Positions 25,905 to 34,213 of a stretch of 64,000 nt of DNA are shown here, piece after piece. A program made the translations under genes and the position numbers. The notes below the pieces were generated by a model. That model was not told where the DNA came from. It saw nothing but the letters and a program-made list of their open reading frames with translations, and made no database searches. This DNA is from CAYLHX01 sp964383675 (GTDB taxonomy: Bacteria; Patescibacteriota; Gracilibacteria; UBA1369; LOWO2-01-FULL-3), in contig CAYLHX010000001.1 in NCBI GenBank assembly GCA_964383675.1, positions 62,001 to 126,000 of the forward strand. The letters are read 5' to 3'. Every line of letters starts with the position of its first letter. The first letter of the stretch is position 1.

Positions 25905-27377
25905 ATGGAAAACTTTAAATCAACCAAATCAATCAAGTGCGGGGATGCATACAAGGTTTTTGCTAAGGTTCACAAATCCTCAAAACAAAATTTCCTTTTA
26001 GAGTCTAAAGATGTATCGCATGTTTATGGTCGTCTGAGTCTTATCGGCATTGACCCGCTTTTGGAAATAAGAGGCAAAAATGATGAATTTCAAATTGAGG
26101 TGCTGAATTCAAGAGGGATAGCCTACTTAGAGCATCTGAAAGATCGGGAACTTGAGAAGATATGTGATCACTATGAAAGAGGCGATGATTTTCTGCGAGG
26201 GAGGATTGAAAAATGTGAGGAAAATTTGGAGGAGTCTAAGCGTACCAAGAGAAAAAATGTTACCGATATTGTAAGACTGTTTCTTCAAAACTTTCGAGCT
26301 GAAGAACGTGGTTTTCTAGGCTTATATGGTGCCTTTTCCTATGATTTTATTCGTCTGTTTGAAGATATCCCCAAGCTTTTACCAGACAATGAGGTGGCTG
26401 ATTTTCGCCTATTTCTCTATGACACTTTTATATTTTTTGATCACTTGAAAAGCAGTGCCGAGATCATCGCCTATAGAGAAAATGAATTTGCCAGCCGTAA
26501 AGCCATCATAGACGTAGAACAACTTCTCGAGACAGCTGAGAAAGAGTCTTTGGATGGATATAAAATTGAGAATGCGGCCTTTGATCTGAGTGAAAAGGAA
26601 TATATGAAAATGGTGGAAGATGCCCGCGAGCTGGCCCGTAAGGGTGAACTTTTTGAAGTGGTCTATTCAAACACTTTGAGAGCTGATTTTTCCGGTACTC
26701 CCCTGGAGCTCTATAAAAAATATGCGGAAGTTAATCCCTCTCCTTATTTATTCTACTTCGATTTTGCCGATGAACAGCTAATTGGAGCATCACCGGAAAT
26801 GATGGTGCGTTGCGAACATGGCCAGGTTCATTTAAGACCGATTTCCGGTACGGCAAAACGCGGTGAGGACCCTGTTGAAGATCATGAGAATATGCTTACG
26901 CTTTTGCAGTGTGAAAAAGAACGTGCGGAGCTGGATATGCTGATTGATCTGGGACGCAACGATCTGGCTCGCATTTGTGAGCCGGGAATAAAGATTAGTG
27001 ATTACCGCTTTGTGGAAAAATATTCCAAGGTTATGCATACCGTGGCCCATGTTTCCGGGCATTTGCGCGCTGATTTTTCCGCTTTAGACGCACTGATTGC
27101 TTGCGCAAATGCCGGCACGTTAACCGGAGCACCAAAGTTTGCTGCTATGTGTGAAATTGAAAAAAATGAGGCCACAAGACGTGGATACTATGGCGGCGCG
27201 ATAGGCTACTTAACCTTGTCGGGGGACATGGATACCGGAATTCTGATCAGGACCGCCCATATTAAAGATGGTAAGTTGTCCTTTAGAGTTGGCGCCACTC
27301 TGCTTTATGATTCCGACCCCAAAAAGGAATATGAGGAAACCTTGAATAAGGCCCAAGCATTTTTAACCACTTTTTAA
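25905..27377 (+). CDS. trpE: Anthranilate synthase component I
   Basis: TrpE converts chorismate to anthranilate using ammonia from TrpG. At 490 residues it has family length. The tryptophan feedback-site motif LLES is at 31-34. Catalytic chorismate-binding segments are ASPEMMVR, LRPISGTAKRGED, LIDLGRNDLARIC, KVMHTVAHVSG, GTLTGAPKFAAM, RRGYYGGAIGYL and RVGATLLYDSDPKKEYEETLNKA. The LLES motif suggests allosteric inhibition by tryptophan in addition to repression. The ATG at 25905 lies four bases after trpR. The stop shares a base with trpG's start. Confidence 0.95.
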   Translation: MENFKSTKSIKCGDAYKVFAKVHKSSKQNFLLESKDVSHVYGRLSLIGIDPLLEIRGKNDEFQIEVLNSRGIAYLEHLKDRELEKICDHYERGDDFLRGRIEKCEENLEESKRTKRKNVTDIVRLFLQNFRAEERGFLGLYGAFSYDFIRLFEDIPKLLPDNEVADFRLFLYDTFIFFDHLKSSAEIIAYRENEFASRKAIIDVEQLLETAEKESLDGYKIENAAFDLSEKEYMKMVEDARELARKGELFEVVYSNTLRADFSGTPLELYKKYAEVNPSPYLFYFDFADEQLIGASPEMMVRCEHGQVHLRPISGTAKRGEDPVEDHENMLTLLQCEKERAELDMLIDLGRNDLARICEPGIKISDYRFVEKYSKVMHTVAHVSGHLRADFSALDALIACANAGTLTGAPKFAAMCEIEKNEATRRGYYGGAIGYLTLSGDMDTGILIRTAHIKDGKLSFRVGATLLYDSDPKKEYEETLNKAQAFLTTF

Positions 27378-27964
27378 TGTCAAAGCTGAAAAAAATATTT
27401 CTTTTGGATAATTTCGACTCCTTCACATTTAATCTGGTTGACTACTTCAGACAGTTGGAGTGCCACGTGGAAGTTTTCAGAAATGATGTTGAGATTGATA
27501 AGGTGGAAACGTTGAGTCCGGATTTAATTGTATTTTCACCGGGACCATCAATACCGCAAAATGCCGGAAATATGATGAAAATAATTGAAAGGTATCACAA
27601 AAAATACCCGATGTTCGGAGTGTGTCTCGGCCATGAAGCCTTTATTGAATTTTTTGGAGGAAGTTTAAAGTTCGTGCCGCCGGTTCATGGAAAAAGTAGT
27701 CCGATAAAGCATGATGGCAAAACAATTTTTACTGATCTCGACATTGATTTTGCTGCCGGCAGATATCATTCCTTATGTGCGGATAAAGTGCCGGAATGCT
27801 TTGAAATAAGTGCGACTTTTGATGATTTAGTGATGGCCATAAGGCACAAAGAACTCCCTATTGAGGGAGTACAGTTTCATCCGGAGTCGGTGCTGAGCAT
27901 GAGAGGCAATAACGGCTTTAAAATGATAAAAAATATAGTTGATAAAAGCTTTGCAAATGTTTAA
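27377..27964 (+). CDS. trpG: Anthranilate synthase glutamine amidotransferase component II
   Basis: A 195-residue class I glutamine amidotransferase. DNFDSFTFNLVDYF opens the protein. The nucleophile Cys83 lies in GVCLGHEAFIEFFGG, and the His-Glu pair in GVQFHPESVLS. HGKSSPIKHDG and the FAAGRYHSL loop match TrpG. One oddity is Glu87 where the family has Gln in GxCxGHQ; that Gln contacts the substrate. It overlaps trpE by one base and trpDC by eight. Confidence 0.93.
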   Translation: MSKLKKIFLLDNFDSFTFNLVDYFRQLECHVEVFRNDVEIDKVETLSPDLIVFSPGPSIPQNAGNMMKIIERYHKKYPMFGVCLGHEAFIEFFGGSLKFVPPVHGKSSPIKHDGKTIFTDLDIDFAAGRYHSLCADKVPECFEISATFDDLVMAIRHKELPIEGVQFHPESVLSMRGNNGFKMIKNIVDKSFANV

Positions 27965-29624
27965 TGAAAAACAGATTGGGGAATTTCTAGAGACATCTGT
28001 GGCCGGGAAAACATCCGTGGAGCAGCAGGTTAGTTTTTTGGAAAATTTCACCATCGATAAAATTGATGCCCAAGCTATTAAAATTTTTGCTGAATTTATG
28101 CAGCAAAAGATGAGTACGACATTGGAGATGCCCGGTGCAATTGATGTTTGTGGCACCGGTGGATCCGGTTTAGAGCGCATTAACACTTCTACAATTGCTG
28201 CCTTTATCTTAGCGGAGCTGGGAGTTAAGGTGGCCAAGCATGGCAATAAGGCGGCCAGCGGTCGCTTTGGTAGTTTCGATCTGCTCGAAGAATTGGCAGT
28301 TGAAATTGAGCTTGACCCTAAAGTCTTGGAAGCCAAATTTGCGGCTAGTAATTTGGCTTTTATCTATGCCAGGAATTTTCACCCTTCAATGAAGTATTTT
28401 GCGGAGGCCAGACAACGATTTGCGAAGCCCACTATCTTTAATATATTGGGGCCGTTGCTGAACCCCGCTAAGGTTAGGTCACAAATTATAGGAACAACTT
28501 TCCGCGAACAAATGCCTTTGATCGTGGAGTCCTGCAAACTAATGGGGCGGGAAAAGGTGATGGTGGTTAGAGGTGAAGATGGATTGGATGAGGTTACATT
28601 AAGCGGGAAAACCGAGGTTTATGAACTAAATGAAGGGCGAATTGAGCATTACTTTCTTAATCCGGCTGATTTTGGTGTGCAAAATGCTGCCTTTAGTGAA
28701 ATTGCCGGTGGAGATAATGATTTTAATAGCAATATCGCCTTGGAAATTTTGAAGGGAAATTGTTTATCAAGACACGCAGACTTGGTTTTTGTAAATGTGG
28801 CATTGGCATTAAAATTGTCCGGCAAGGTTGCGGATTTTAAGGAGGGTTATGAAATGGCAAGATCCGTTTGCGGATATAAAAGTTTGGCCAAATATCGAGG
28901 TGATATTTTGAGTGAGATAGCGGCAAGTAAGCTTTTAGTAAAATCTGATCGCAACTTTTTGGCGGCTATACAAAAACCTGGTATTTCTTTAATTGCTGAG
29001 GTTAAGTACGCCTCTCCAAGTGGTGGTGTTTTGATAAGTCCGGAGATAAAGGCCTCGGAAATTGCCAAAACTTACGAAGAGAACGGTGCCAGTGCTATTT
29101 CCGTTCTGACCGATAAAAAATATTTCCGGGGTGGCTTTGAATTCTTAAAAGAAGTGCGTGATGCTACGGTGACGACTCCACTACTATGCAAGGATTTTAT
29201 TATTCAAGAACATCAGATTTATAAAGCCCGAGAAAATGGCGCCGATGCTATTTTACTGATCGCCGCATTACTTAGTGGAAAAGAAATTGATCGTTTCATG
29301 CAAGTTGCTCAAAGCCTGGGGATGGACGCCCTGGTGGAAGTTCACGATGAGCGAGAACTTAACAAGGTTTTAAAAACTCCGGCGAAAATTATAGGCATCA
29401 ATAATCGAAATTTGAGAACTTTCGAAATTGATCCATCGATAACCGTTAAACTGTCCGCCTTGATTCCCGAAGACCGCTTGATTGTAGCAGAAAGCGGTAT
29501 AAAATCCGCGACGGACTTAATTAGTTTGCCAGAACGAATAAACGCCGTTTTGGTTGGCACCTCAATTATGAAAGCACCCGATATGGCTTTGAAAATTAAA
29601 GAATTATCCAACAGCTATGCTTAA
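27957..29624 (+). CDS. trpDC: TrpD-TrpC fusion: anthranilate phosphoribosyltransferase and indole-3-glycerol phosphate synthase
   Basis: A 555-residue bifunctional enzyme. Residues ~1-315 are TrpD: DVCGTGGSGLERINTST (PRPP site), KVAKHGNKAASGRFGSFDLLEE, FIYARNFHPSMKYFAEAR, FNILGPLLNPA, MVVRGEDGLDE. Residues ~330-555 are TrpC: SLIAEVKYASPSGGVL (catalytic Lys), SVLTDKKYFRGGFEFL, LLCKDFIIQEHQIYKAR, ALVEVHDERELN, IIGINNRNL, and AESGIKSATDL. Start ATG 27957 overlaps trpG by eight bases. The TrpC part has a short N-terminal helix. TrpF, which acts between the two activities, is absent from the fusion and the operon. Confidence 0.92.
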   Translation: MFNEKQIGEFLETSVAGKTSVEQQVSFLENFTIDKIDAQAIKIFAEFMQQKMSTTLEMPGAIDVCGTGGSGLERINTSTIAAFILAELGVKVAKHGNKAASGRFGSFDLLEELAVEIELDPKVLEAKFAASNLAFIYARNFHPSMKYFAEARQRFAKPTIFNILGPLLNPAKVRSQIIGTTFREQMPLIVESCKLMGREKVMVVRGEDGLDEVTLSGKTEVYELNEGRIEHYFLNPADFGVQNAAFSEIAGGDNDFNSNIALEILKGNCLSRHADLVFVNVALALKLSGKVADFKEGYEMARSVCGYKSLAKYRGDILSEIAASKLLVKSDRNFLAAIQKPGISLIAEVKYASPSGGVLISPEIKASEIAKTYEENGASAISVLTDKKYFRGGFEFLKEVRDATVTTPLLCKDFIIQEHQIYKARENGADAILLIAALLSGKEIDRFMQVAQSLGMDALVEVHDERELNKVLKTPAKIIGINNRNLRTFEIDPSITVKLSALIPEDRLIVAESGIKSATDLISLPERINAVLVGTSIMKAPDMALKIKELSNSYA

Positions 29625-30861
29625 AAAAATTATCATCAATAAGGATGGTCACTTCGGTAGTTTTGGTGGCCGCTACGTACCTGAACTACTAGTACCGGTG
29701 ATGGATGAACTAAGAGATGCCTTTTTCGAAGTGATAAAAGACAAAACTTTTTTGGCGGACTTAAAGTATCTTTATCAAAACTTTTCCGGGCGCATGACCC
29801 CGCTTTATTTTTGTGAAAACCTCACCGAAAAGCTGGGTGGTGCAAAGATCTTTTTGAAAAATGAGGGACTAAACCATACCGGTGCCCACAAAATAAACCA
29901 TTGTCTGGGGCAAGCTTTACTGGCTAAAAGGATGGGTAAGAAGCGTTTGATTGCCGAGACCGGAGCCGGACAGCATGGGCTGGCTACCGCTACCGTGGCA
30001 GCAAAATTGGGACTCAAGTGTACTGTGTACATGGGAGCACGTGATGTGGCCAGACAACGGCCAAATGTGTTTTTCATGGAACAGTTGGGCGCAGAGGTTA
30101 TAGCAGTCCATGAAGGAGGACAAATTTTGAGAGATGCCATAAACGCAGCCTTAAGAGATTTGATTGCCGACCCTCAAGATACTCATTATTTGCTTGGAAC
30201 CGTTTGTGGCCCTAACCCCTATCCTTCCATGAACACTTTTTTTCAAAAAGTTGTGGGTGAAGAGGTTCGTAAGCAAATTAAGCAGTACGGCATAGCAAAA
30301 CCCGATTATCTGGTGGCCTGTACCGGTGGTGGCAGTAACGCGATGGGAATCTTTTACGATTTTTTGGATGACCCGGATGTAAAAATGATCGGCGTGGAGG
30401 CTGGTGGAAAAGGTATTAAAGAGGTGAATGGAAAGGCACAGCACGCGGCGCGTTTTCAGGGTGGTCGAGTTGGAGTGGTGGAAGGTTTTAAATCCTATTT
30501 TCTACAGGATAGTGACGGTCAGATTCAGGAAACACACAGTATCTCCGCAGGACTTGATTATTCGGGTATCGGCCCTCAATTGGCTTATTTAAAAGAGATT
30601 GGCAGAGTTAACTTTGCATATGCTTTGGATAACGAGGTGATAGAGGCCTACAAAATGCTGGCACAAAGTGAGGGTATTTTTGCGGCCATGGAGTCGTCGC
30701 ACGCGGTGGCCGAGGTCATAAAGTTAGCACCAAAGTTGAGCAAAAAGCAGTCTATAGTTTTCAATTGTTCGGGGCGAGGTGATAAAGATTTGTTTATTGT
30801 CACCAAAAGATTGAAGGATAAAAAATTTCAGGAATTCTTAAAAACTCAAATAAATGAATAA
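29617..30861 (+). CDS. trpB: Tryptophan synthase beta chain
   Basis: TrpB condenses indole with serine using pyridoxal phosphate. The protein has 414 residues. GHFGSFGGRYVPELL is the classic N-terminus. The PLP lysine is in HTGAHKINHCLGQALLAKR, the active-site Glu in AETGAGQHGLATA, the phosphate-binding loop is CTGGGSNAMGIF, and NCSGRGDKD lies near the end. Features such as LDYSGIGPQ (the family has LDYPGxGPE) place it with TrpB1 rather than TrpB2. It overlaps trpDC and trpA by eight bases each, so subunit synthesis is coupled. Confidence 0.96.
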   Translation: MLKKIIINKDGHFGSFGGRYVPELLVPVMDELRDAFFEVIKDKTFLADLKYLYQNFSGRMTPLYFCENLTEKLGGAKIFLKNEGLNHTGAHKINHCLGQALLAKRMGKKRLIAETGAGQHGLATATVAAKLGLKCTVYMGARDVARQRPNVFFMEQLGAEVIAVHEGGQILRDAINAALRDLIADPQDTHYLLGTVCGPNPYPSMNTFFQKVVGEEVRKQIKQYGIAKPDYLVACTGGGSNAMGIFYDFLDDPDVKMIGVEAGGKGIKEVNGKAQHAARFQGGRVGVVEGFKSYFLQDSDGQIQETHSISAGLDYSGIGPQLAYLKEIGRVNFAYALDNEVIEAYKMLAQSEGIFAAMESSHAVAEVIKLAPKLSKKQSIVFNCSGRGDKDLFIVTKRLKDKKFQEFLKTQINE

Positions 30862-31606
30862 GTTAATGACTCACATTGTGGCCGGTTATCCTTCGCTTAA
30901 TGAGTCCTTTAAAATCGCGCTCACCATGGCGCAAAACGGAGCAGCATATATAGAAATTCAGATTCCTTTTTCAGATCCAGTGGCTGACGGTCCGACCATT
31001 ATGGCGGCAAACCAAGCGGCTTTGGAAAGAGGATTAAAAGTTCAGGATTGTTTTGATTTAATGGAAAAATTGGCGGAAACATTTAAGGTGCGGAAGTTGA
31101 AAACAAAGCTCCTTTTTATGAGTTATTACAATATTCTACATAGTTACGGGGTGGAAAAGTTTTGCCATGAGGTGGCTGGGCTGGGCTGTTATGGTTTGAT
31201 CGTTCCGGATATTCCGTTCGATGAAGAAGCTTATGAGGGATATTTGAAGGCCTGTGGTCAAAGTGGTGTACAGGCTGTCCAAATTGTTTCCCCTCTAACT
31301 TCAGTGGGGAGGCTAAAAGACTTAAATCGGATAGCCGGTGATTTTGTCTACTGTGTTTCGCGTTTTGGAACTACCGGCACGGGCATGAAACTAAGTCCGA
31401 ACTTACAAAACTATTTACAGCGAGTTCGCAAATATTTAAAGCGTCCCCTAGCTGTGGGTTTTGGCATTTCCAGTCCCAATCAGGTAAAAGCGGTTTTTAA
31501 AGAGGCGGAGATTGCCGTGGTTGGTTCACGTTTTATTGAGCTATATGAACAAAAAGGTCTGAGAGGAGTTCAGGATTTCTTGGAACGGTGTGATTTGGCC
31601 TTTTGA
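30854..31606 (+). CDS. trpA: Tryptophan synthase alpha chain
   Basis: TrpA cleaves indole-3-glycerol phosphate and passes indole to TrpB. The protein has 250 residues in a TIM-barrel pattern. Catalytic Glu and Asp are retained in YIEIQIPFSDPVADGP. The GYPS motif near the start, LLFMSYYNILHSYG, GLIVPDIPFDE, YCVSRFGTTGTG, GFGISSPNQV and VVGSRFIEL are all in family order. The family's ELGVPFSDP is EIQIPFSDP here. Last gene of the trp operon; its 3' end overlaps the convergent alkD-like gene by 37 bases, and no terminator is seen between them. Confidence 0.94.
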   Translation: MNKLMTHIVAGYPSLNESFKIALTMAQNGAAYIEIQIPFSDPVADGPTIMAANQAALERGLKVQDCFDLMEKLAETFKVRKLKTKLLFMSYYNILHSYGVEKFCHEVAGLGCYGLIVPDIPFDEEAYEGYLKACGQSGVQAVQIVSPLTSVGRLKDLNRIAGDFVYCVSRFGTTGTGMKLSPNLQNYLQRVRKYLKRPLAVGFGISSPNQVKAVFKEAEIAVVGSRFIELYEQKGLRGVQDFLERCDLAF

Positions 31607-32250
31607 ATATATTCAATCGCGTCAGGAGTTTTACAACTGGTGTCTCCGTGGTCCACTTCCACTTTTCCGATACGTTTTGCCACCTCTAAAACCTCTTTTT
31701 CCATTTCCGGTTTAAATACTCCAACGGCTATAATCGTCCAATTCATAGCGTTTCTGGCCCTATTCGGCGAACTATGAATTTCTTTTTCAATCTTTTTCAG
31801 AATTTCCAAAACTTCTTTTTCACTGATTTGATCGGGGTTATTTTTCAGAATAGTACTGCAGATGTCATAACCGCAGTGTTTTACATATTCTTTGCTTGAT
31901 TTCATCCATGCAAACATAACTTTTTTGGCAAAAGCGGTCTTGGCCAAAAGTCCTCCCATATAATTACCAAGTCCGTGATAGGTGATTTCTCCAATCCATT
32001 TTTCGGCAGTTCTTTCATCCATCTGTTGTGGATCGGCAATCATCAGTGCCAGGGTTTGCGCCTCCATATTGCCGCTTTCCCATAACTCCAGCGCAAGTGG
32101 GTGATCGATTTTGATCTGCTTTTTCAGTTTATTGAGATTGGCAAAGCTTACACCGTAAACATTGGTTCCCGCTCCGTGCTTTTGGTATATCTTCCGGCAT
32201 TGTTCACCGCCTAATGATTTTAGCTCCTTTAAGAGTTGGTTGGCGTTCAT
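31570..32250 (-). CDS. DNA alkylation repair protein (AlkD/HEAT-repeat family)
   Basis: A 226-residue all-helical protein of the AlkC/AlkD type, which removes bulky or cationic alkylated bases. Family signatures include YGVSFANLNKLKKQI near residue 32, LALELWESGNMEAQTLALMIAD, and W-x(2)-HGLGNY-type segments, then repeated HEAT-like helices (about 75-215). The closest subgroup by motif is the shorter YgeA/DNA_alkylation_repair group, not the catalytically defined B. cereus AlkD, so activity is inferred. Its ATG lies six bases after a TATACT box, which suggests a leaderless message. Confidence 0.82.
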   Translation of the reverse strand: MNANQLLKELKSLGGEQCRKIYQKHGAGTNVYGVSFANLNKLKKQIKIDHPLALELWESGNMEAQTLALMIADPQQMDERTAEKWIGEITYHGLGNYMGGLLAKTAFAKKVMFAWMKSSKEYVKHCGYDICSTILKNNPDQISEKEVLEILKKIEKEIHSSPNRARNAMNWTIIAVGVFKPEMEKEVLEVAKRIGKVEVDHGDTSCKTPDAIEYIQKAKSHRSKKS

Positions 32251-32264
32251 ATTGAAAGTATAAT
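32236..32264 (+). promoter_or_regulatory. Promoter of the polytopic membrane protein gene, overlapping a divergent promoter
   Basis: Plus strand: TTGGTT (32236-32241), 17 bp, TATAAT (32259-32264). On the minus strand TATACT occupies 32262-32257 with TTGCAA at 32286-32281 (18 bp spacer), serving the alkD-like gene whose ATG is six bases on. The two -10 boxes share four base pairs, so the promoters should exclude each other. Confidence 0.55.
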
Positions 32265-32285
32265 AAGTTCAACATAATCTTTGCA

Positions 32286-33431
32286 ATGGCACTTAAAAAA
32301 GGTTTTTGGCTTGTCCTCATCTGCTACTTTTTTTATTTTGCAATATTTTGGCTGATCAATGATCGTAACATTTTGGCTTTTGTTTCCATAGGCGAAGAAT
32401 ACATTGATAGAGAGGTAATAGAAATCGAGGTCGGAGACGCATTGTCATTGGGAGGATACGATGGACAGTTTTATTATCAGTTGGCTTTGAATCCTTTGAG
32501 GACTGAAACTGTTTGGGAGGGACTTAGAATAGACAATACCGTTTATCGGCAACAAAGAATTGTTTACCCGTTCTTGGGATTTATGTTGAGTTTTGGCATT
32601 CAAGATTTGGTGCCTTATACTTTGGTATTTATTAATTTTTTGGCTGTTCTATGCCTTTACATCTTTGGTCGCAAGCTGTTTGAGGAGTTAAAGTTTAAGC
32701 CGGATTATGCACTTTTTTTAGCTTTTTATCCCGGTGTAATTATTTCGTTTTCGCGAAGTCTGGTGGAACCTTTTGCATTACTGTTTTTGATTTTGAGTTT
32801 GCTTTTGCTGGTGCGTAAAAGGTTTTATTGGTCAACTCTAATGTTGTTTTTGGCGATCTTGACCAAAGAAACCTTTCTTTTGGTGGCAGTGGCAGCTGGC
32901 ATGGTCTGGCTTTTTGATTTTTTCGGTAAGAGGAGTGACTTGAAGATAAAATTTTATTATTTTTTTGTACCACTGCTGCTTTGGCTGGGCTGGCAGTATT
33001 GGCTTTGGACTATTTGGGGAACCTTGCCGGCACTCTCCGGCGGAGGAAATCTAGGACTACCTTTTCAAGGGATTTATGAAAGCTTAAACGATTGGTTTAA
33101 GTTTGATGGCTACGGTGATCCAATATATTTGGCTGTTTTTTTGTGGATCTTACTGTTTGTATTTTATGTTTTAAAATATTTAAGGAGATGCAAAAATTTG
33201 CAGTTTTTTAGACTGGGATTTTTGATTTATTTGATTTTCTCAATCTTCTTCACAAGTTTCATCTGGAACAACTATCCCTCTTTTTTAAGGGTTTTATCCG
33301 AACTTTTCCTTTTCGGTCTTATATTGATCAGCCAGCAAAAAAGGGAACCAGTAGTACTTTATTTGTTGCCGCTCGTAGCCGTGGCTGTAGCAGCAACTGA
33401 AATTTTTATACAGTGGAATATTGTTAACTAA
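32286..33431 (+). CDS. Polytopic membrane protein, GT-C glycosyltransferase-like
   Basis: A 381-residue protein with 9-10 predicted membrane helices and a large extracytoplasmic loop after the first (about 30-105). That loop contains GYDGQFYYQLALNPL and later RQQRIVYPFLG. A (Y)DGQ(F/Y)YYxxA motif followed by R-x-R-(I/V)-x-YP is known from uncharacterised lipid-linked-sugar mannosyltransferase-like proteins (GT-C fold). Enzyme function is therefore inferred, and no donor or acceptor can be named. It is transcribed alone, between two minus-strand genes. Confidence 0.6.
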   Translation: MALKKGFWLVLICYFFYFAIFWLINDRNILAFVSIGEEYIDREVIEIEVGDALSLGGYDGQFYYQLALNPLRTETVWEGLRIDNTVYRQQRIVYPFLGFMLSFGIQDLVPYTLVFINFLAVLCLYIFGRKLFEELKFKPDYALFLAFYPGVIISFSRSLVEPFALLFLILSLLLLVRKRFYWSTLMLFLAILTKETFLLVAVAAGMVWLFDFFGKRSDLKIKFYYFFVPLLLWLGWQYWLWTIWGTLPALSGGGNLGLPFQGIYESLNDWFKFDGYGDPIYLAVFLWILLFVFYVLKYLRRCKNLQFFRLGFLIYLIFSIFFTSFIWNNYPSFLRVLSELFLFGLILISQQKREPVVLYLLPLVAVAVAATEIFIQWNIVN

Positions 33432-33435
33432 AGTG

Positions 33436-33945
33436 TTAGCCAGTTAACTCTATCCAGTACCTTAGCTTGGGTTCTCCTTCGCCATGTACGGTGTCTTGAA
33501 ATTTACCATTGTGTCTCTCAATGATTTTTTTTGAAGCAATGTTAGATTTATCGCACGTGATCAGAACCTTCTCTAGTCCCAGCTGTTTTGCTTTGACAAG
33601 GGCAAGTTCAAGTATTTTTGTTCCGTATCCTTTACTTCTAGCGGAAGGACGAATGTAATAGCCTATATTTCCTCCGATTTTTGCCAGATAGTCGTTGAGT
33701 CTGTGGCGAATATTCGTATGCCCCACAAATTGTCCGCCATCAATTAGCCAGTAGGTGGTTGCGGTCACCCAGTCTTTAGGCAGGCTTTCGCCCTTTTCAT
33801 TATCGCCAGTTAATTTGATGTATTCATCTAGATTGTCTGGTTCTTTTTCCCAGTTCCAAAAGCCCTTACGCCCCTCAGCTCTAAACTCAGCCAGTGCTTC
33901 ATGCCAGCTTTTTTCGTACTTTTTAGTTGGTTTTACTAATTCCAT
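33436..33945 (-). CDS. GNAT-family N-acetyltransferase
   Basis: A 169-residue GNAT acetyltransferase. N-terminal helix-rich part (about 1-65), then beta strands TTYWLIDGGQFVGHTNIRH, the acetyl-CoA loop IGYYIRPSARSKGYGTKILELAL (motif R-x-x-G-x-G/A), and the final KVLITCDKSNIASKKIIERHNGKF, a typical motif B. This matches a predicted acetyltransferase group (COG3981). The substrate is unknown. It lies between the membrane protein and tRNA-Ser and ends five bases after the convergent gene. Confidence 0.85.
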   Translation of the reverse strand: MELVKPTKKYEKSWHEALAEFRAEGRKGFWNWEKEPDNLDEYIKLTGDNEKGESLPKDWVTATTYWLIDGGQFVGHTNIRHRLNDYLAKIGGNIGYYIRPSARSKGYGTKILELALVKAKQLGLEKVLITCDKSNIASKKIIERHNGKFQDTVHGEGEPKLRYWIELTG

Positions 33946-34004
33946 AGAAAAAAGTTGCGATTGTGTGGAATGCTAATTCTTTTGAACTGGCGTGTCTGAA
34001 ATTA

Positions 34005-34100
<96 letters not shown>

Positions 34101-34116
34101 GCATTACCATTACTCA

Positions 34117-34175
34117 GCCGGATGCTGGGAGAATCTAATATAAGTATTTTGATTAGTATTCTCCCAGCATCCGGC
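34117..34175. repeat. Perfect 18-bp inverted repeat (long hairpin)
   Basis: GCCGGATGCTGGGAGAAT (34117-34134) is repeated exactly as its reverse complement at 34158-34175. The 23-base spacer has a further 5-bp pairing (CTAAT with ATTAG), so the stem can reach 23 pairs with one bulged T. It lies 16 bases 5' of tRNA-Ser(GCT) and 38 bases past the lipoprotein stop on the minus strand. There is no U-tract on either side, so it is not a standard terminator. Confidence 0.85.
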
Positions 34176-34213
34176 CGAAGCGTAGTTAAATATAGCAAGT
34201 AATTCGAAAAAGT

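Noticed and set aside
25900..25960. ATG overlapping the trpR stop (25900) as trpE start
   Set aside because: It is in another frame and gives no TrpE sequence; the ATG at 25905 does.
34117..34175. Standard intrinsic terminator
   Set aside because: There is no T run after either arm, so it is reported as an unexplained hairpin instead.
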